Source: JAKFWF01 sp031367505 (GTDB lineage: Bacteria; Pseudomonadota; Alphaproteobacteria; Rhizobiales; Hyphomicrobiaceae). From it: a stretch of 42,729 nucleotides of DNA. Both the position numbers and the translations under genes were made by a program. The stretch covers positions 1-42,729 of the forward strand of contig JANLPY010000592.1 in NCBI GenBank assembly GCA_031367505.1. Direction: 5' to 3'. Shown piece by piece: positions 32,555 through 41,626 of the stretch. The notes under the pieces are model-generated. The model had not been told where the DNA came from and did no database searches. It saw nothing but the letters and a program-made list of their open reading frames with translations. Every line of letters begins with the position of its first letter. Positions within the stretch are counted from its first letter, which is position 1.

Positions 32555-33619
32555 TTGGATTCAGCTCAATATATGAGCAATTTCGCTGCGAACCTTTTGT
32601 GCGAACGTCCTAGCACTGTGCCGGGTGTCGACGTGCGCATTGGCGCACACACCTTACCAGGCCGGGTTTTGATTGCGCCGATGTCGGGTGTCTCCGATCG
32701 GCCGTTCCGTGACGCCTGCCACAGCCTGGGCTCAGCCCTCGTCGTCTCCGAGATGGTCGCGAGCGAAGAGCTGGTTCGCGAAAAACCGCAAGTGTTGCGC
32801 CGGGCAGCATCGGGTGAAGCGCGCCCGTTTGTCATGCAACTCGCGGGTCGTGAAGCCCATTGGATGGCCGAAGGCGCGCGCATGGCCGAAGCACTTGGTG
32901 CAGATATTATCGATATCAATATGGGTTGTCCGGCGCGCGAAGTGACCGGCAAATTGTCGGGAAGCGCGTTGATGCGCGATCTCGACCACGCCCAAAGTTT
33001 GATCGAAGCCGTGGTCGATGCGGCCTCCGTTCCGGTTACGCTCAAGATGCGGATGGGCTGGGACCACGCGAGCTTGAATGCCCCTGAACTGGCGCGCCGT
33101 GCCGAAGCCGTGGGTGTGCAACTCATTACGGTGCATGGCCGGACCAGGTGCCAATTCTACAAGGGGCAAGCGGATTGGGCCTTCGTGCGCAACGTCAAGG
33201 AGGCGATCGGGTTGCCCGTCATTGTCAACGGCGACATCAAGACGCCTACTGATGCAATCGCGGCATTGACGGCATCGGGCGCGGATGGAGTGATGGTTGG
33301 CCGCGGCGCGTACGGCCGGCCATGGATCGCGCAACAGATCGACCAGGCATTGAAAACCGGTGCCGACCCGGGCGCTCCATCAATCGCGGCCCAGGCCGAG
33401 ATTGCCGTCCGTCACGTGGAAGCGATGCTTTCGCATTATGGATCGCGCCTCGGCCTGCGCAACGCCCGTAAGCATATCGGGTGGTATCTGGAGGCGAGCG
33501 GCCGGTCGAGCGCCGTGGTCAAGGCTTGGCGGGCGAAACTGTGCCAGGACGACGATCGTACTCGTGTGCTCACTGGCCTTGCGATGTTTTACGCGGAACC
33601 GAAGGCGATCGCCGCATGA
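32555..33619 (+). CDS. dusB: tRNA-dihydrouridine synthase (DusB/NifR3 type)
   Basis: The 354-aa flavoenzyme reduces uridines in the tRNA D-loop. 'IAPMSGVSDRPFR' is the FMN-site start, the catalytic Cys is Cys125 in 'INMGCPAREVTGK', and 'LITVHGRTRCQFYKG' and 'GADGVMVGRGAYGRPW' are the late signatures. In alphaproteobacteria this gene (nifR3) precedes ntrBC, as here. A TTG at 32555 has AAGG ten bases upstream and is used; the ATG at 32573 is an alternative without a clear site. Its TGA overlaps the ntrB ATG. Confidence 0.94.
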   Translation: MDSAQYMSNFAANLLCERPSTVPGVDVRIGAHTLPGRVLIAPMSGVSDRPFRDACHSLGSALVVSEMVASEELVREKPQVLRRAASGEARPFVMQLAGREAHWMAEGARMAEALGADIIDINMGCPAREVTGKLSGSALMRDLDHAQSLIEAVVDAASVPVTLKMRMGWDHASLNAPELARRAEAVGVQLITVHGRTRCQFYKGQADWAFVRNVKEAIGLPVIVNGDIKTPTDAIAALTASGADGVMVGRGAYGRPWIAQQIDQALKTGADPGAPSIAAQAEIAVRHVEAMLSHYGSRLGLRNARKHIGWYLEASGRSSAVVKAWRAKLCQDDDRTRVLTGLAMFYAEPKAIAA

Positions 33620-34764
33620 GCATACCTGCCGTGAGGGCCACGGGGCCTAGCGTTCGCCGCCATATCGAACACGATGTTCTGTTGGCAGCACTCCCGCATC
33701 CGATTTTGGTTCTGGGTGAGGACGAGCGCGTTGTCTACGCCAACCCGGCGGCGGAATCCTTCACCTCCTGCGGTCAAGCCGTCTTGAAGCGGATGACCTT
33801 GACCGAGATCGTGGCGTTCGGTTGCCCGTTGCTCAGCCTGATCGAGCAGGTGCGCCGCACCGAAGCGACGGTCAACGAATATGGCGTTGAGATCACCATG
33901 CCGCGCGTCGAAGGCGCCAAGCTTGTCGACGTGTTTAGCGGTCCGCTACCCGATCAGCCAGGACTGATCCTCGTGATGCTCCAGCAGCGCAGCATGGCGC
34001 AAATGATCGAGCGGCAATTGACCCATCGGGCGGCCGCCCGTTCGGTATCGGGCATGGCAGCGGTACTGGCGCACGAAATCAAGAACCCGCTGTCCGGCAT
34101 CCGTGGCGCCGCGCAACTACTCGAGCCGACCGTGAGCGATGAAGATCGCCAGCTTACGCAGCTGATTTGTGCCGAGACGGAGCGCATTCGAAAACTGGTC
34201 GATCGCATGGAAGTCTTTGGCGACGAACGTCCGATGGCGATGGATCCGATAAATATTCACGACGTCTTGGATCATGTGCAGCGGCTTGCCGAAACCGGCT
34301 TCGCTCGCGGCATCAAATTTGTCTGCGAGTACGATCCCTCGCTGCCAGCCGTGCCGGGCAATCGCGACAAACTCGTCCAGGCCTTCCTCAACCTCGTCAA
34401 GAATGCCGCCGAAGCGATTGGTGAAGGCGGCGATAGAGGCCGTATCGTGCTGACCACGGCGTTTCGGCCAGGGGTGCGTCTTTCGGTACCGGGAAGCAGT
34501 ACACGCGTCGCGCTCCCGCTGATGATCGAAGTTATCGATAACGGCCCTGGCGTCCTTGATTCGATGAAACCGCATTTGTTCGACCCGTTCGTTACGTCGA
34601 AACGCACCGGCACCGGCTTGGGGTTGGCGCTGGTCGCCAAAATAATCGGTGACCATGGTGGCATCATCGAGTGCGATTCCGAGCCCAAGCGCACGATTTT
34701 TCGCGTCCTGTTACCGATGCAGTCCCGTGTCGCCCCGCGGCCTGCCCCTTTCATTCCTATTTGA
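33616..34764 (+). CDS. ntrB: Nitrogen regulation sensor histidine kinase NtrB
   Basis: The 382-aa soluble kinase has a PAS domain (about residues 18-125), HisKA with phospho-acceptor His153 in 'LAHEIKNPLSGIRGAAQLLE', and HATPase_c with N box 'LNLVKNAAEAI' (~259-269), 'DNGPGV' (308-313) and 'TGTGLGLAL' (331-339). It phosphorylates or dephosphorylates NtrC according to nitrogen status signalled by PII proteins. The start overlaps the dusB stop (ATGA), so translation is coupled. ntrC follows after 11 bases. Confidence 0.96.
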   Translation: MSIPAVRATGPSVRRHIEHDVLLAALPHPILVLGEDERVVYANPAAESFTSCGQAVLKRMTLTEIVAFGCPLLSLIEQVRRTEATVNEYGVEITMPRVEGAKLVDVFSGPLPDQPGLILVMLQQRSMAQMIERQLTHRAAARSVSGMAAVLAHEIKNPLSGIRGAAQLLEPTVSDEDRQLTQLICAETERIRKLVDRMEVFGDERPMAMDPINIHDVLDHVQRLAETGFARGIKFVCEYDPSLPAVPGNRDKLVQAFLNLVKNAAEAIGEGGDRGRIVLTTAFRPGVRLSVPGSSTRVALPLMIEVIDNGPGVLDSMKPHLFDPFVTSKRTGTGLGLALVAKIIGDHGGIIECDSEPKRTIFRVLLPMQSRVAPRPAPFIPI

Positions 34765-34775
34765 CCGGATACGCC

Positions 34776-36227
34776 ATGCCCCGTGGAACCATTCTCATTG
34801 CCGACGATGATACGGCCATTCGCACGGTCTTGAACCAGGCCCTCGCAAGGGCCGGCTATACCCCGCGAACGACCGGAAATGCCGCGACCCTGTGGCGCTG
34901 GGTCTCGCAAGGGGAGGGCGATGTCGTCATCACCGACGTGATCATGCCGGATGAAAACGCGTTCGACATGATCCCGCGCATCAAGAAATTGCGCCCAGAC
35001 TTGCCGATTATTGTCATGAGCGCGCAGAATACCTTGATGACAGCTCTCACGGCCGCCGAAAAAGGCGCCTATGAGTACCTTCCCAAACCATTCGATCTGT
35101 CCGAGCTGGTCGCGATTGTCGGGCGTGCGTTAGCCGAGCCCAGCCGCAAATCTCAGCGCACGCCCAACGATGCCGCAACCGATGCGGAAGAACTGCCACT
35201 GATCGGCCGCTCAAGTGCGATGCAGGAGATTTACCGGATCCTCGCCCGTCTGACCCAGACGGATCTTACGGTCATGATCACCGGCGAATCCGGCACCGGC
35301 AAGGAACTGGTCGCGCGCGTCCTGCACGATCACGGACGCCGGCGCGATGGGCCATTCGTTGCGATCAACATGGCAGCAATCCCGCGCGAGCTCATCGAGA
35401 GCGAGTTATTCGGCCACGAGAAGGGCGCCTTTACTGGTGCACAAAACCGGACACAGGGCCGGTTTGAGCAAGCCGAGGGCGGAACCCTATTTTTGGACGA
35501 GATCGGCGATATGCCGCTCGAAGCCCAAACCCGCCTCCTGCGCGTTCTGCAAGAGGGCGAATACATGACCGTTGGCGGACGGACCCCGATCAGAACCAAC
35601 GTGCGCATAATTGCGGCCACGCACCGCGAGCTGAAATCGCAGATCCAACAAGGGCTGTTCCGCGAAGATCTATTCTATCGCTTGAACGTGGTGCCCCTTC
35701 GACTGCCGCCGCTGCGGGAGCGCCTCGATGATATCGGCGATCTGGTGCGCCATTTCCTGCGGCAAGCGAGCAAAGAAGGGTTGGGTAGCAAGTCAATCGA
35801 CGCGGCCGCGATCGATCGTCTCAAGCGGCATTCATGGCCCGGTAACGTGCGTGAGCTCGAGAACGTCGTGCGTCGTCTGGCGGCGCTGCATGTGCAAGAC
35901 ACCATCACAGCTGCGATTATCGATGCCGAGTTAGCGGAGATCGTTTCAATCAGCGGCGATGGCGGCGGTCCTCAGCCAAGAGAGTTGTCCGAGATCGTTG
36001 AACGGCATCTGGCGGTACACTTCGCCTCGTTTGGACGAGAACTGCCGCCATCGGGGCTCTACGATCGGATAATTCGCCAGATCGAGCTGCCCCTCATTAC
36101 GGCGGCCTTGACGGCCACCAGGGGCAATCAAATTCGCGCTGCGGAATTGCTGGGGCTGAACCGCAATACGTTGCGCAGTCGCATTAGGGATCTTGACATC
36201 CAGATTTTTCGCGCTCCGCAGCAGTGA
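34776..36227 (+). CDS. ntrC: Nitrogen regulation response regulator NtrC (sigma-54 activator)
   Basis: The 483-aa protein has a receiver domain with Asp54 ('VITDVIMPDE'), an AAA+ domain with Walker A 'GESGTGKE' (170-177), the sigma-54-contacting GAFTGA loop (217-222), Walker B 'GGTLFLDEIGD' (235-245), and a C-terminal Fis-type helix-turn-helix ('RGNQIRAAELLGLNRNTLRSRIRDL'). It activates nitrogen-assimilation promoters with RpoN. The ATG at 34776 ('MPRGTILIADDD') is the start; the longer frame overlaps ntrB. Confidence 0.97.
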   Translation: MPRGTILIADDDTAIRTVLNQALARAGYTPRTTGNAATLWRWVSQGEGDVVITDVIMPDENAFDMIPRIKKLRPDLPIIVMSAQNTLMTALTAAEKGAYEYLPKPFDLSELVAIVGRALAEPSRKSQRTPNDAATDAEELPLIGRSSAMQEIYRILARLTQTDLTVMITGESGTGKELVARVLHDHGRRRDGPFVAINMAAIPRELIESELFGHEKGAFTGAQNRTQGRFEQAEGGTLFLDEIGDMPLEAQTRLLRVLQEGEYMTVGGRTPIRTNVRIIAATHRELKSQIQQGLFREDLFYRLNVVPLRLPPLRERLDDIGDLVRHFLRQASKEGLGSKSIDAAAIDRLKRHSWPGNVRELENVVRRLAALHVQDTITAAIIDAELAEIVSISGDGGGPQPRELSEIVERHLAVHFASFGRELPPSGLYDRIIRQIELPLITAALTATRGNQIRAAELLGLNRNTLRSRIRDLDIQIFRAPQQ

Positions 36228-36290
36228 TCGTTGCGACGCACAAAATCGCAGATCGACCAGCGCTTGACGCTTGTGGGTAAGGCGTCTACC

Positions 36291-36319
36291 TGTGACGAAA
36301 TTGTCGCGAAAATGTCACA
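36291..36319. promoter_or_regulatory. Inverted repeat TGTGAC-N17-GTCACA upstream of ntrY
   Basis: TGTGAC (36291-36296) and GTCACA (36314-36319) are exact complements. Between them lies an imperfect direct repeat (GACGAAATTGTC, then GCGAAAATGTC). A weak TTGACG...TACCTG promoter-like pair (36264-36269 and 36287-36292, 17-base spacing) runs into it. The site is 117 bases before the ntrY start, so it may be an operator for the ntrYX unit; the binding protein is unknown. Confidence 0.35.
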
Positions 36320-36435
36320 GTTGAAGTCCACTTGCACGAAGGGCGTCACTAGCCAGCCGCAGTGTTGCGGAATGAGAACGCCAATTGGCGGTTTCTACAA
36401 CGTTATCAGATGATCAGAGAGGGGAGGCCGGCGCC

Positions 36436-38721
36436 ATGACGATTACGTCCGAACCAGCAGCAACCCCGATCACGCCTTACGTCGATCCATTCGATGATGC
36501 ACAGCAGCCGCTTCCAGAGGCAAATCCTCGAGCCTTTTCGATTGGTCTCACGGTAACGATCCTGGCTTTGATATCAGGGCTGTCGACCTATCTGATCTTG
36601 ACTGGGCTCACCCCCATCGTCCCACGCGGTTCGGTGGTGTTCACCGCTCTGCTGACGAATGCGCTGCTTATCATTGCGACGATCGCGGTCGTCGCCTGGC
36701 AAATCCGCGATCTGCTGCAAGCCTGGAAGGCGAAGGTGCCGGGCGCCCGCTTGCACATCCGCATCGTGGCACTTTTCAGTGTGATCGCCGCACTGCCAGC
36801 GATCCTGCTGGCCGTCGCCGCCACCACCACGTTTTCCCGCACGATCGATAGCATTTCCAATCAAACGAAGCAGATCGTCGAGAATTCTCTCGATGTCGCG
36901 AATGCGTATCTGGATGAGCACGGCCAAGTCATTCGCACTGATATCGTCAATATGGCGAAGGATTTGGATGATGCAGCGACCCTCGTTGCCGGCGACGAAC
37001 TGCAACTGCGTCAACTCGTGATCGCGCAAGCCGGATTGCGTGAATTGCCGGTCGCGTTCATCATTGATGCGGCCGGCAAACCGGTGATCAACGCCGTCGA
37101 CAACGAAAAGCTTCCCTACAACACGGTGCCGGCCGAGATCATCCAGTTGGCGGAAGCTGGCCAAGTGCCGCTGTCAACGCCGAGCGAGAACTACCGCGTC
37201 AACGCTGTCGTGAAATTGCATCATTATCCGGGGCGGTATTTGTATGTCGCTCGTGGCGTCAGTCCCAAGGTCATCGGACAGTTGCGGCGCACACAGGCGG
37301 CATTCGCGGAATACCAAGAGACGCGCAAACGACGTGGCGAGCTGAAGTTTGCGCATGGATTGATTTATTCGACGCTTTCGCTAACCGCACTTCTCGCCGC
37401 GATCTGGGCAGGCTTATGGTTCGCTGGACGCTTCGTCGCGCCGATCCGCCGTCTGATTGCGGCCGCCCAGCAAGTTTCTCGCGGCAACCTGCAGATCGCG
37501 CTTCCGATCAAGCGCGGCGAGGGTGATTTACGCCGGCTGTCGATGACCTTCAACACGATGACGTCGGAGATCAAGAACCAGCGTGATGCACTGGTGACTG
37601 CGAACGAGCAGTTGACGGAACGCCGCGTATTCATGGAAGCCGTGCTGACAGGCGTGTCGGCTGGCGTGCTAGGCCTCGATGGCGAGGGCCGGATCACGCT
37701 TGCCAACCGTTCGGCAGAGCAGTTGCTGGGCTTGGATCGTGCCAGCCTCGTTGGCTGCGCGCTGTCGACGGCCGTGCCTGAGTTCGCCAAATTGGCTCTG
37801 CCGCAAACCGACCAGCAATTGCGTGCACGCACCCAACACGAAGTCACGCTGCAAGTAAAAGCCGAGGAACGCACGTTCGCCGTGCGCGTGACGACCGAGC
37901 AGGCAGCGAGCGATGCTGCGAATGAGGCCAGCCAAGGGTCGGTCATCACATTCGACGACATCACCGAACTCGTGTCGGCGCAGCGTACCTCGGCATGGGC
38001 AGACGTCGCGCGCCGCATTGCCCACGAGATCAAAAATCCCTTGACGCCAATTATTCTGTCGGCAGAACGACTGCGCCGGAAGTATGCCAAAGTCATCGTC
38101 GAGGATCGCGAGACATTTGAGAAACTAACGGCGACGATTGAGCGTCAGGCGGGCGACATCAAGACCATGGTCGATGAGTTTGCTAGTTTCGCTCGCGTAC
38201 CCAAGCCGGTGATGGAGGCCAACGATCTGCGCGAAGCCGTGCAGGAGCCGGTTATTCTGTTTCGCGAAGCGCATACTAAAGTCATCTACAAGACCGATTT
38301 TCCCGACACACGCGTTGCGAGTTTGTTCGATCGGCGTTTGATCAGCCAAGCCGTCACGAACCTTGTAAAGAATGCCACCGAGGCTGTGGAAAGCGCGGCC
38401 GAGGCGGCAGACACTGATTGGAAGGGGATGGTGGAAACACGGCTCACCGTTCAGGGCGATCGCGCCCTCATCGAAGTCATCGACAACGGCATTGGGCTGC
38501 CCAAACAGAACCGGGCCCGGCTGTTGGAACCCTACGTCACGAACAAGGGGCATAAGGGAACCGGGCTTGGTCTCGCCATCGTGCAAAAAATTGTGGAACA
38601 GCATGGCGGTGTTTTGGCGCTCGAGGACGCGCCTGTTGGACCCGGACGCAGTCGCGGTGCGCTCATACGCATAACGCTGCCACTTCATACTGAGGCTTCC
38701 CGCAAGGTGGCCGCCGAATAG
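36436..38721 (+). CDS. ntrY: Membrane sensor histidine kinase NtrY
   Basis: The 761-aa kinase has four hydrophobic helices (about residues 36-58, 68-90, 107-133 and 308-332), with a periplasmic sensing region between the third and fourth. These are followed by HAMP (~330-385), a PAS domain (~395-510), HisKA with His530 in 'RRIAHEIKNPLTPIILSAERL', and HATPase_c ('LVKNATEAV', 'DNGIGL', 'HKGTGLGLAIV'). It pairs with NtrX; in other alphaproteobacteria the pair links redox/oxygen, envelope and nitrogen metabolism. The ATG at 36436 follows a GAGGGGAGG site. The 208-base gap after ntrC suggests its own promoter. Confidence 0.96.
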   Translation: MTITSEPAATPITPYVDPFDDAQQPLPEANPRAFSIGLTVTILALISGLSTYLILTGLTPIVPRGSVVFTALLTNALLIIATIAVVAWQIRDLLQAWKAKVPGARLHIRIVALFSVIAALPAILLAVAATTTFSRTIDSISNQTKQIVENSLDVANAYLDEHGQVIRTDIVNMAKDLDDAATLVAGDELQLRQLVIAQAGLRELPVAFIIDAAGKPVINAVDNEKLPYNTVPAEIIQLAEAGQVPLSTPSENYRVNAVVKLHHYPGRYLYVARGVSPKVIGQLRRTQAAFAEYQETRKRRGELKFAHGLIYSTLSLTALLAAIWAGLWFAGRFVAPIRRLIAAAQQVSRGNLQIALPIKRGEGDLRRLSMTFNTMTSEIKNQRDALVTANEQLTERRVFMEAVLTGVSAGVLGLDGEGRITLANRSAEQLLGLDRASLVGCALSTAVPEFAKLALPQTDQQLRARTQHEVTLQVKAEERTFAVRVTTEQAASDAANEASQGSVITFDDITELVSAQRTSAWADVARRIAHEIKNPLTPIILSAERLRRKYAKVIVEDRETFEKLTATIERQAGDIKTMVDEFASFARVPKPVMEANDLREAVQEPVILFREAHTKVIYKTDFPDTRVASLFDRRLISQAVTNLVKNATEAVESAAEAADTDWKGMVETRLTVQGDRALIEVIDNGIGLPKQNRARLLEPYVTNKGHKGTGLGLAIVQKIVEQHGGVLALEDAPVGPGRSRGALIRITLPLHTEASRKVAAE

Positions 38722-38801
38722 GCAGATTTAATTGCGGTCGCATGGCCGCACGTTCAAGCAGAGGGCTGCCTCCAAGGCGGTCAAGAGTAGGAGAAAGACT
38801 G

Positions 38802-40196
38802 ATGGCATCTGACATCCTGGTGGTGGACGACGAAGCCGATATTCGCGATTTGGTTTCTGGAATTTTGGAAGACGAAGGTCATCGCTGCCGGCTTGCCCGC
38901 GATAGCGACGAAGCATTGCGAGCGATCGAAGAACGGCGGCCGCAGCTGGTCATTCTGGACATTTGGCTACAGGGCAGCCGGCTCGACGGCCTCGAAGTCC
39001 TATCGATTATCAAGAAAGTGCATCCCGATCTGCCAGTCGTGATCATCTCGGGTCATGGCAACATCGAGACCGCGGTGACCGCCATTCGGCGCGGCGCCTA
39101 CGATTATATCGAGAAGCCGTTCAAATCGGATCGGATGCTGCTGGTCACGATGCGTGCGCTCGAAACCTCGCAACTTCGCCGCGAGGTTAAGCAACTGAAG
39201 GAACGCTCGACGCAAAGCGCCGATATGATCGGCAAGTCGACGGCGATCAATCAACTCAAAGCCCACATCGAGCGCGTCGCCCCCACCAATAGCCGCGTGC
39301 TGATCCGTGGTGCATCAGGCGCCGGCAAGGAGTTGGCGGCACGCGTTATGCATCAGAAGTCAGCGCGGTCCGACAACGCATTCGTCGTGTTGAACGCTGC
39401 CGCCATGGCGCCGGATCGCGTCGAAGAAGAACTGTTCGGGACCGAAGACCGAAGTGGCGGCCCGCGCAAGGTCGGAGCACTCGAGGAAGCACACGGCGGC
39501 ACACTCTACATCGATGAAGTCGCCGACATGCCGATCGAGACGCAGGGCAAAGTTCTGCGTGTGCTCGTGGAGCAGAAATTTTTGCGGATCGGTGGCAGCC
39601 AAAAAGTATCCGTCGATGTCCGCATCATATCCTCGACCAGCCGCGATCTAGAACGTGACATGGCAGAGGGCCGCTTCCGCGAAGATCTCTATCACCGGTT
39701 GAACGTGGTGCCACTGCGTGTGCCGGGCTTGGCCGAGCGGCGCGAAGATATCCCCGACCTCGTGCATTTTTTCGGCCAGCAGGTCGCGCAGACCTCTGGG
39801 CTTGCCGCGCGGCAAATCGGCGAAGATGCGATCGCCGTTCTGCAAGCGCACGACTGGCCGGGCAACGTTCGCGAGCTGCGCAACAATATCGAGCGGGTGA
39901 TGATCCTGACGGGTGGCGAGCCCGACGCCGTCATTACGGCCGACATGCTGCCGCAAGAGATCGGTTCCAACGTGCCGCTGCCGATCAACGGCAAGTCGGA
40001 ACATCTCATGTCGTTGCCACTGCGTGAGGCGCGCGAAATTTTCGAGCGTGATTATCTGCTGGCCCAAATCAACCGGTTCGGCGGCAACATATCGCGGACC
40101 GCGGAGTTCGTCGGTATGGAGCGATCAGCTCTGCATCGCAAACTTCGGGCGCTGGGTGTATCCTCTGATCAGCGCGCCGGCAGCGGGCCGATTTGA
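38802..40196 (+). CDS. ntrX: Response regulator NtrX, lacking the GAFTGA loop
   Basis: The 464-aa protein has a receiver domain with Asp53 ('LVILDIWLQGS'), an AAA+ domain with Walker A 'GASGAGKE' (170-177) and Walker B 'HGGTLYIDEVAD', and a Fis-type C-terminal helix-turn-helix ('NISRTAEFVGMERSALHRKLRAL'). Where NtrC has GAFTGA, this protein reads 'TEDRSGGPRKVGALEEAH', so it should not contact sigma-54; alphaproteobacterial NtrX is known for this and can regulate sigma-70 promoters. AGGAGA precedes the ATG at 38802. It is 80 bases after ntrY. Confidence 0.96.
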   Translation: MASDILVVDDEADIRDLVSGILEDEGHRCRLARDSDEALRAIEERRPQLVILDIWLQGSRLDGLEVLSIIKKVHPDLPVVIISGHGNIETAVTAIRRGAYDYIEKPFKSDRMLLVTMRALETSQLRREVKQLKERSTQSADMIGKSTAINQLKAHIERVAPTNSRVLIRGASGAGKELAARVMHQKSARSDNAFVVLNAAAMAPDRVEEELFGTEDRSGGPRKVGALEEAHGGTLYIDEVADMPIETQGKVLRVLVEQKFLRIGGSQKVSVDVRIISSTSRDLERDMAEGRFREDLYHRLNVVPLRVPGLAERREDIPDLVHFFGQQVAQTSGLAARQIGEDAIAVLQAHDWPGNVRELRNNIERVMILTGGEPDAVITADMLPQEIGSNVPLPINGKSEHLMSLPLREAREIFERDYLLAQINRFGGNISRTAEFVGMERSALHRKLRALGVSSDQRAGSGPI

Positions 40197-40233
40197 CCAC
40201 GCACATTCGCCATAGCCGAAGCCGGGGAAGTTC

Positions 40234-41100
40234 ATGAGCCGTTATATCTACGTCGATGGCCGCTACGTGCCCTATGCTTCAGCGCGTGTTCACGTCGAAG
40301 ATCGCGGCTATCAATTTGGTGATGCGATCTATGAGGTGTGCGAGGTTCGCGACCAGCGCCTCGTGGACGAGACCCGCCATCTCGACCGCCTCGATCGATC
40401 GCTGCGCGAATTGTCGATGGCAGCTCCACTTTCGCGTCCCTCGTGGCAGCGGATTTTGCGGGAAACGATACGGCGCAATCGGCTGATTGACGGCTCGGTT
40501 TACATACAAGTCTCGCGCGGTGCCCGGCCACGGGACTTTCTGTTCGCGCCGGAAGGTGAGGTCGACCCAACCGTTGTGGTGATCGCCCGGTCACATGATC
40601 TGGCGAGCCTGGAGCTGCGCGCGTCGGCCGGCATCGCGATCAAGACCATGCCGGATAATCGTTGGGAGCGTTGTGACATCAAGACGGTGATGTTGCTGCC
40701 GTCGAGCTTGGCCAAGGTCGCTGCAAAGGCTGCCGGTGCGAAAGAAGCTTGGTTCGTCGATACAACTGGTCACGTGACCGAAGGCGCGTCGAGCAATGCT
40801 TGGATCATCAATGCCGATGGACACTTGATCACGCGGCCCGCCGGCTCAGATATACTGCGCGGCGTGACGCGGACGACGTTGATCGACCTGATCGCCCGGG
40901 AGGGTCTCGTCCTCGAGGAGCGCGCGTTCACCGTCGCCGAAGCAAAAGCTGCACGTGAGGCGTTCATCACTTCGGCCGGCAATATCGTGATGCCGGTCGT
41001 TCGCGTGGATGATGCCCCAATAGGTAACGGCGCACCTGGTATACTCACGCTGAAGTTGCGATCGGCGTTCCACGAAATCGCAGAACACGCGGCTGCGTAA
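40234..41100 (+). CDS. D-amino acid transaminase (fold-type IV PLP enzyme)
   Basis: The 288-aa protein is a class IV aminotransferase. The PLP lysine is Lys150 in 'CDIKTVMLL'; 'HVEDRGYQFGDAIYEV' (19-35), 'QVSRGARPRD' (92-101) and 'TEGASSNAWII' are the family signatures, and the wording around RGARPRD fits D-alanine transaminase (dat) rather than branched-chain IlvE. It converts D-alanine and 2-oxoglutarate to pyruvate and D-glutamate. It lies between ntrX and hfq, a usual place in alphaproteobacteria. Confidence 0.9.
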   Translation: MSRYIYVDGRYVPYASARVHVEDRGYQFGDAIYEVCEVRDQRLVDETRHLDRLDRSLRELSMAAPLSRPSWQRILRETIRRNRLIDGSVYIQVSRGARPRDFLFAPEGEVDPTVVVIARSHDLASLELRASAGIAIKTMPDNRWERCDIKTVMLLPSSLAKVAAKAAGAKEAWFVDTTGHVTEGASSNAWIINADGHLITRPAGSDILRGVTRTTLIDLIAREGLVLEERAFTVAEAKAAREAFITSAGNIVMPVVRVDDAPIGNGAPGILTLKLRSAFHEIAEHAAA

Positions 41101-41275
41101 GTTTAGCGCATCCAAAATCATCGTGCCAACGTGCTTGATCATAGCGGACGCCTGTTGAAAAATAGTTATTGTGTTCCAACTACCGATTTGATCCGCCGCT
41201 GACTGACTAATTCGAGGCACGGGACCATCAATCCGTGCTCTGCAACAATAAAACCTGAAAAACGGGACAAAAAAC

Positions 41276-41530
41276 ATGGCAACCGAACGCCAGCAGAGTT
41301 TGCAAGATACCTTCCTCAACCACGTGCGCAAGGCCAAGACACCACTGACCATTTTCCTTGTGAACGGGGTAAAGTTGCAGGGAATTGTTACGTGGTTTGA
41401 CAATTTTTGTGTCTTGCTCCGTCGTGACGGTCACTCGCAGTTGGTCTACAAACATGCGATCTCGACGATCATGCCGGGAGCGCCGGTTCACCTGATGGAT
41501 CAGGATCCGGCGGACGCAAGCCAAGGATAA
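41276..41530 (+). CDS. hfq: RNA chaperone Hfq
   Basis: The 84-aa protein has the full Sm fold: Sm1 'QDTFLNHVRKAKTPLTIFLVNGVKLQGIVTWFDNFCVLL' and Sm2 'QLVYKHAISTIMP' with the conserved YKHA (Lys/His of the RNA-binding proximal face). The C-terminal tail is short and acidic ('HLMDQDPADASQG'), as in alphaproteobacteria. It pairs small RNAs with mRNAs and in this class also supports nitrogen regulation. hflX follows in the same reading frame after a single TAA. Confidence 0.97.
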   Translation: MATERQQSLQDTFLNHVRKAKTPLTIFLVNGVKLQGIVTWFDNFCVLLRRDGHSQLVYKHAISTIMPGAPVHLMDQDPADASQG

Positions 41531-41626
41531 CCCGCCGTTATCGAAGAGCCACTCGACACTGATCTTGAAGCGGCCGAGCCTACTGTTGAGCGACAGTCGG
41601 GTGCGAACTCGACTGCGCATGCCTTA

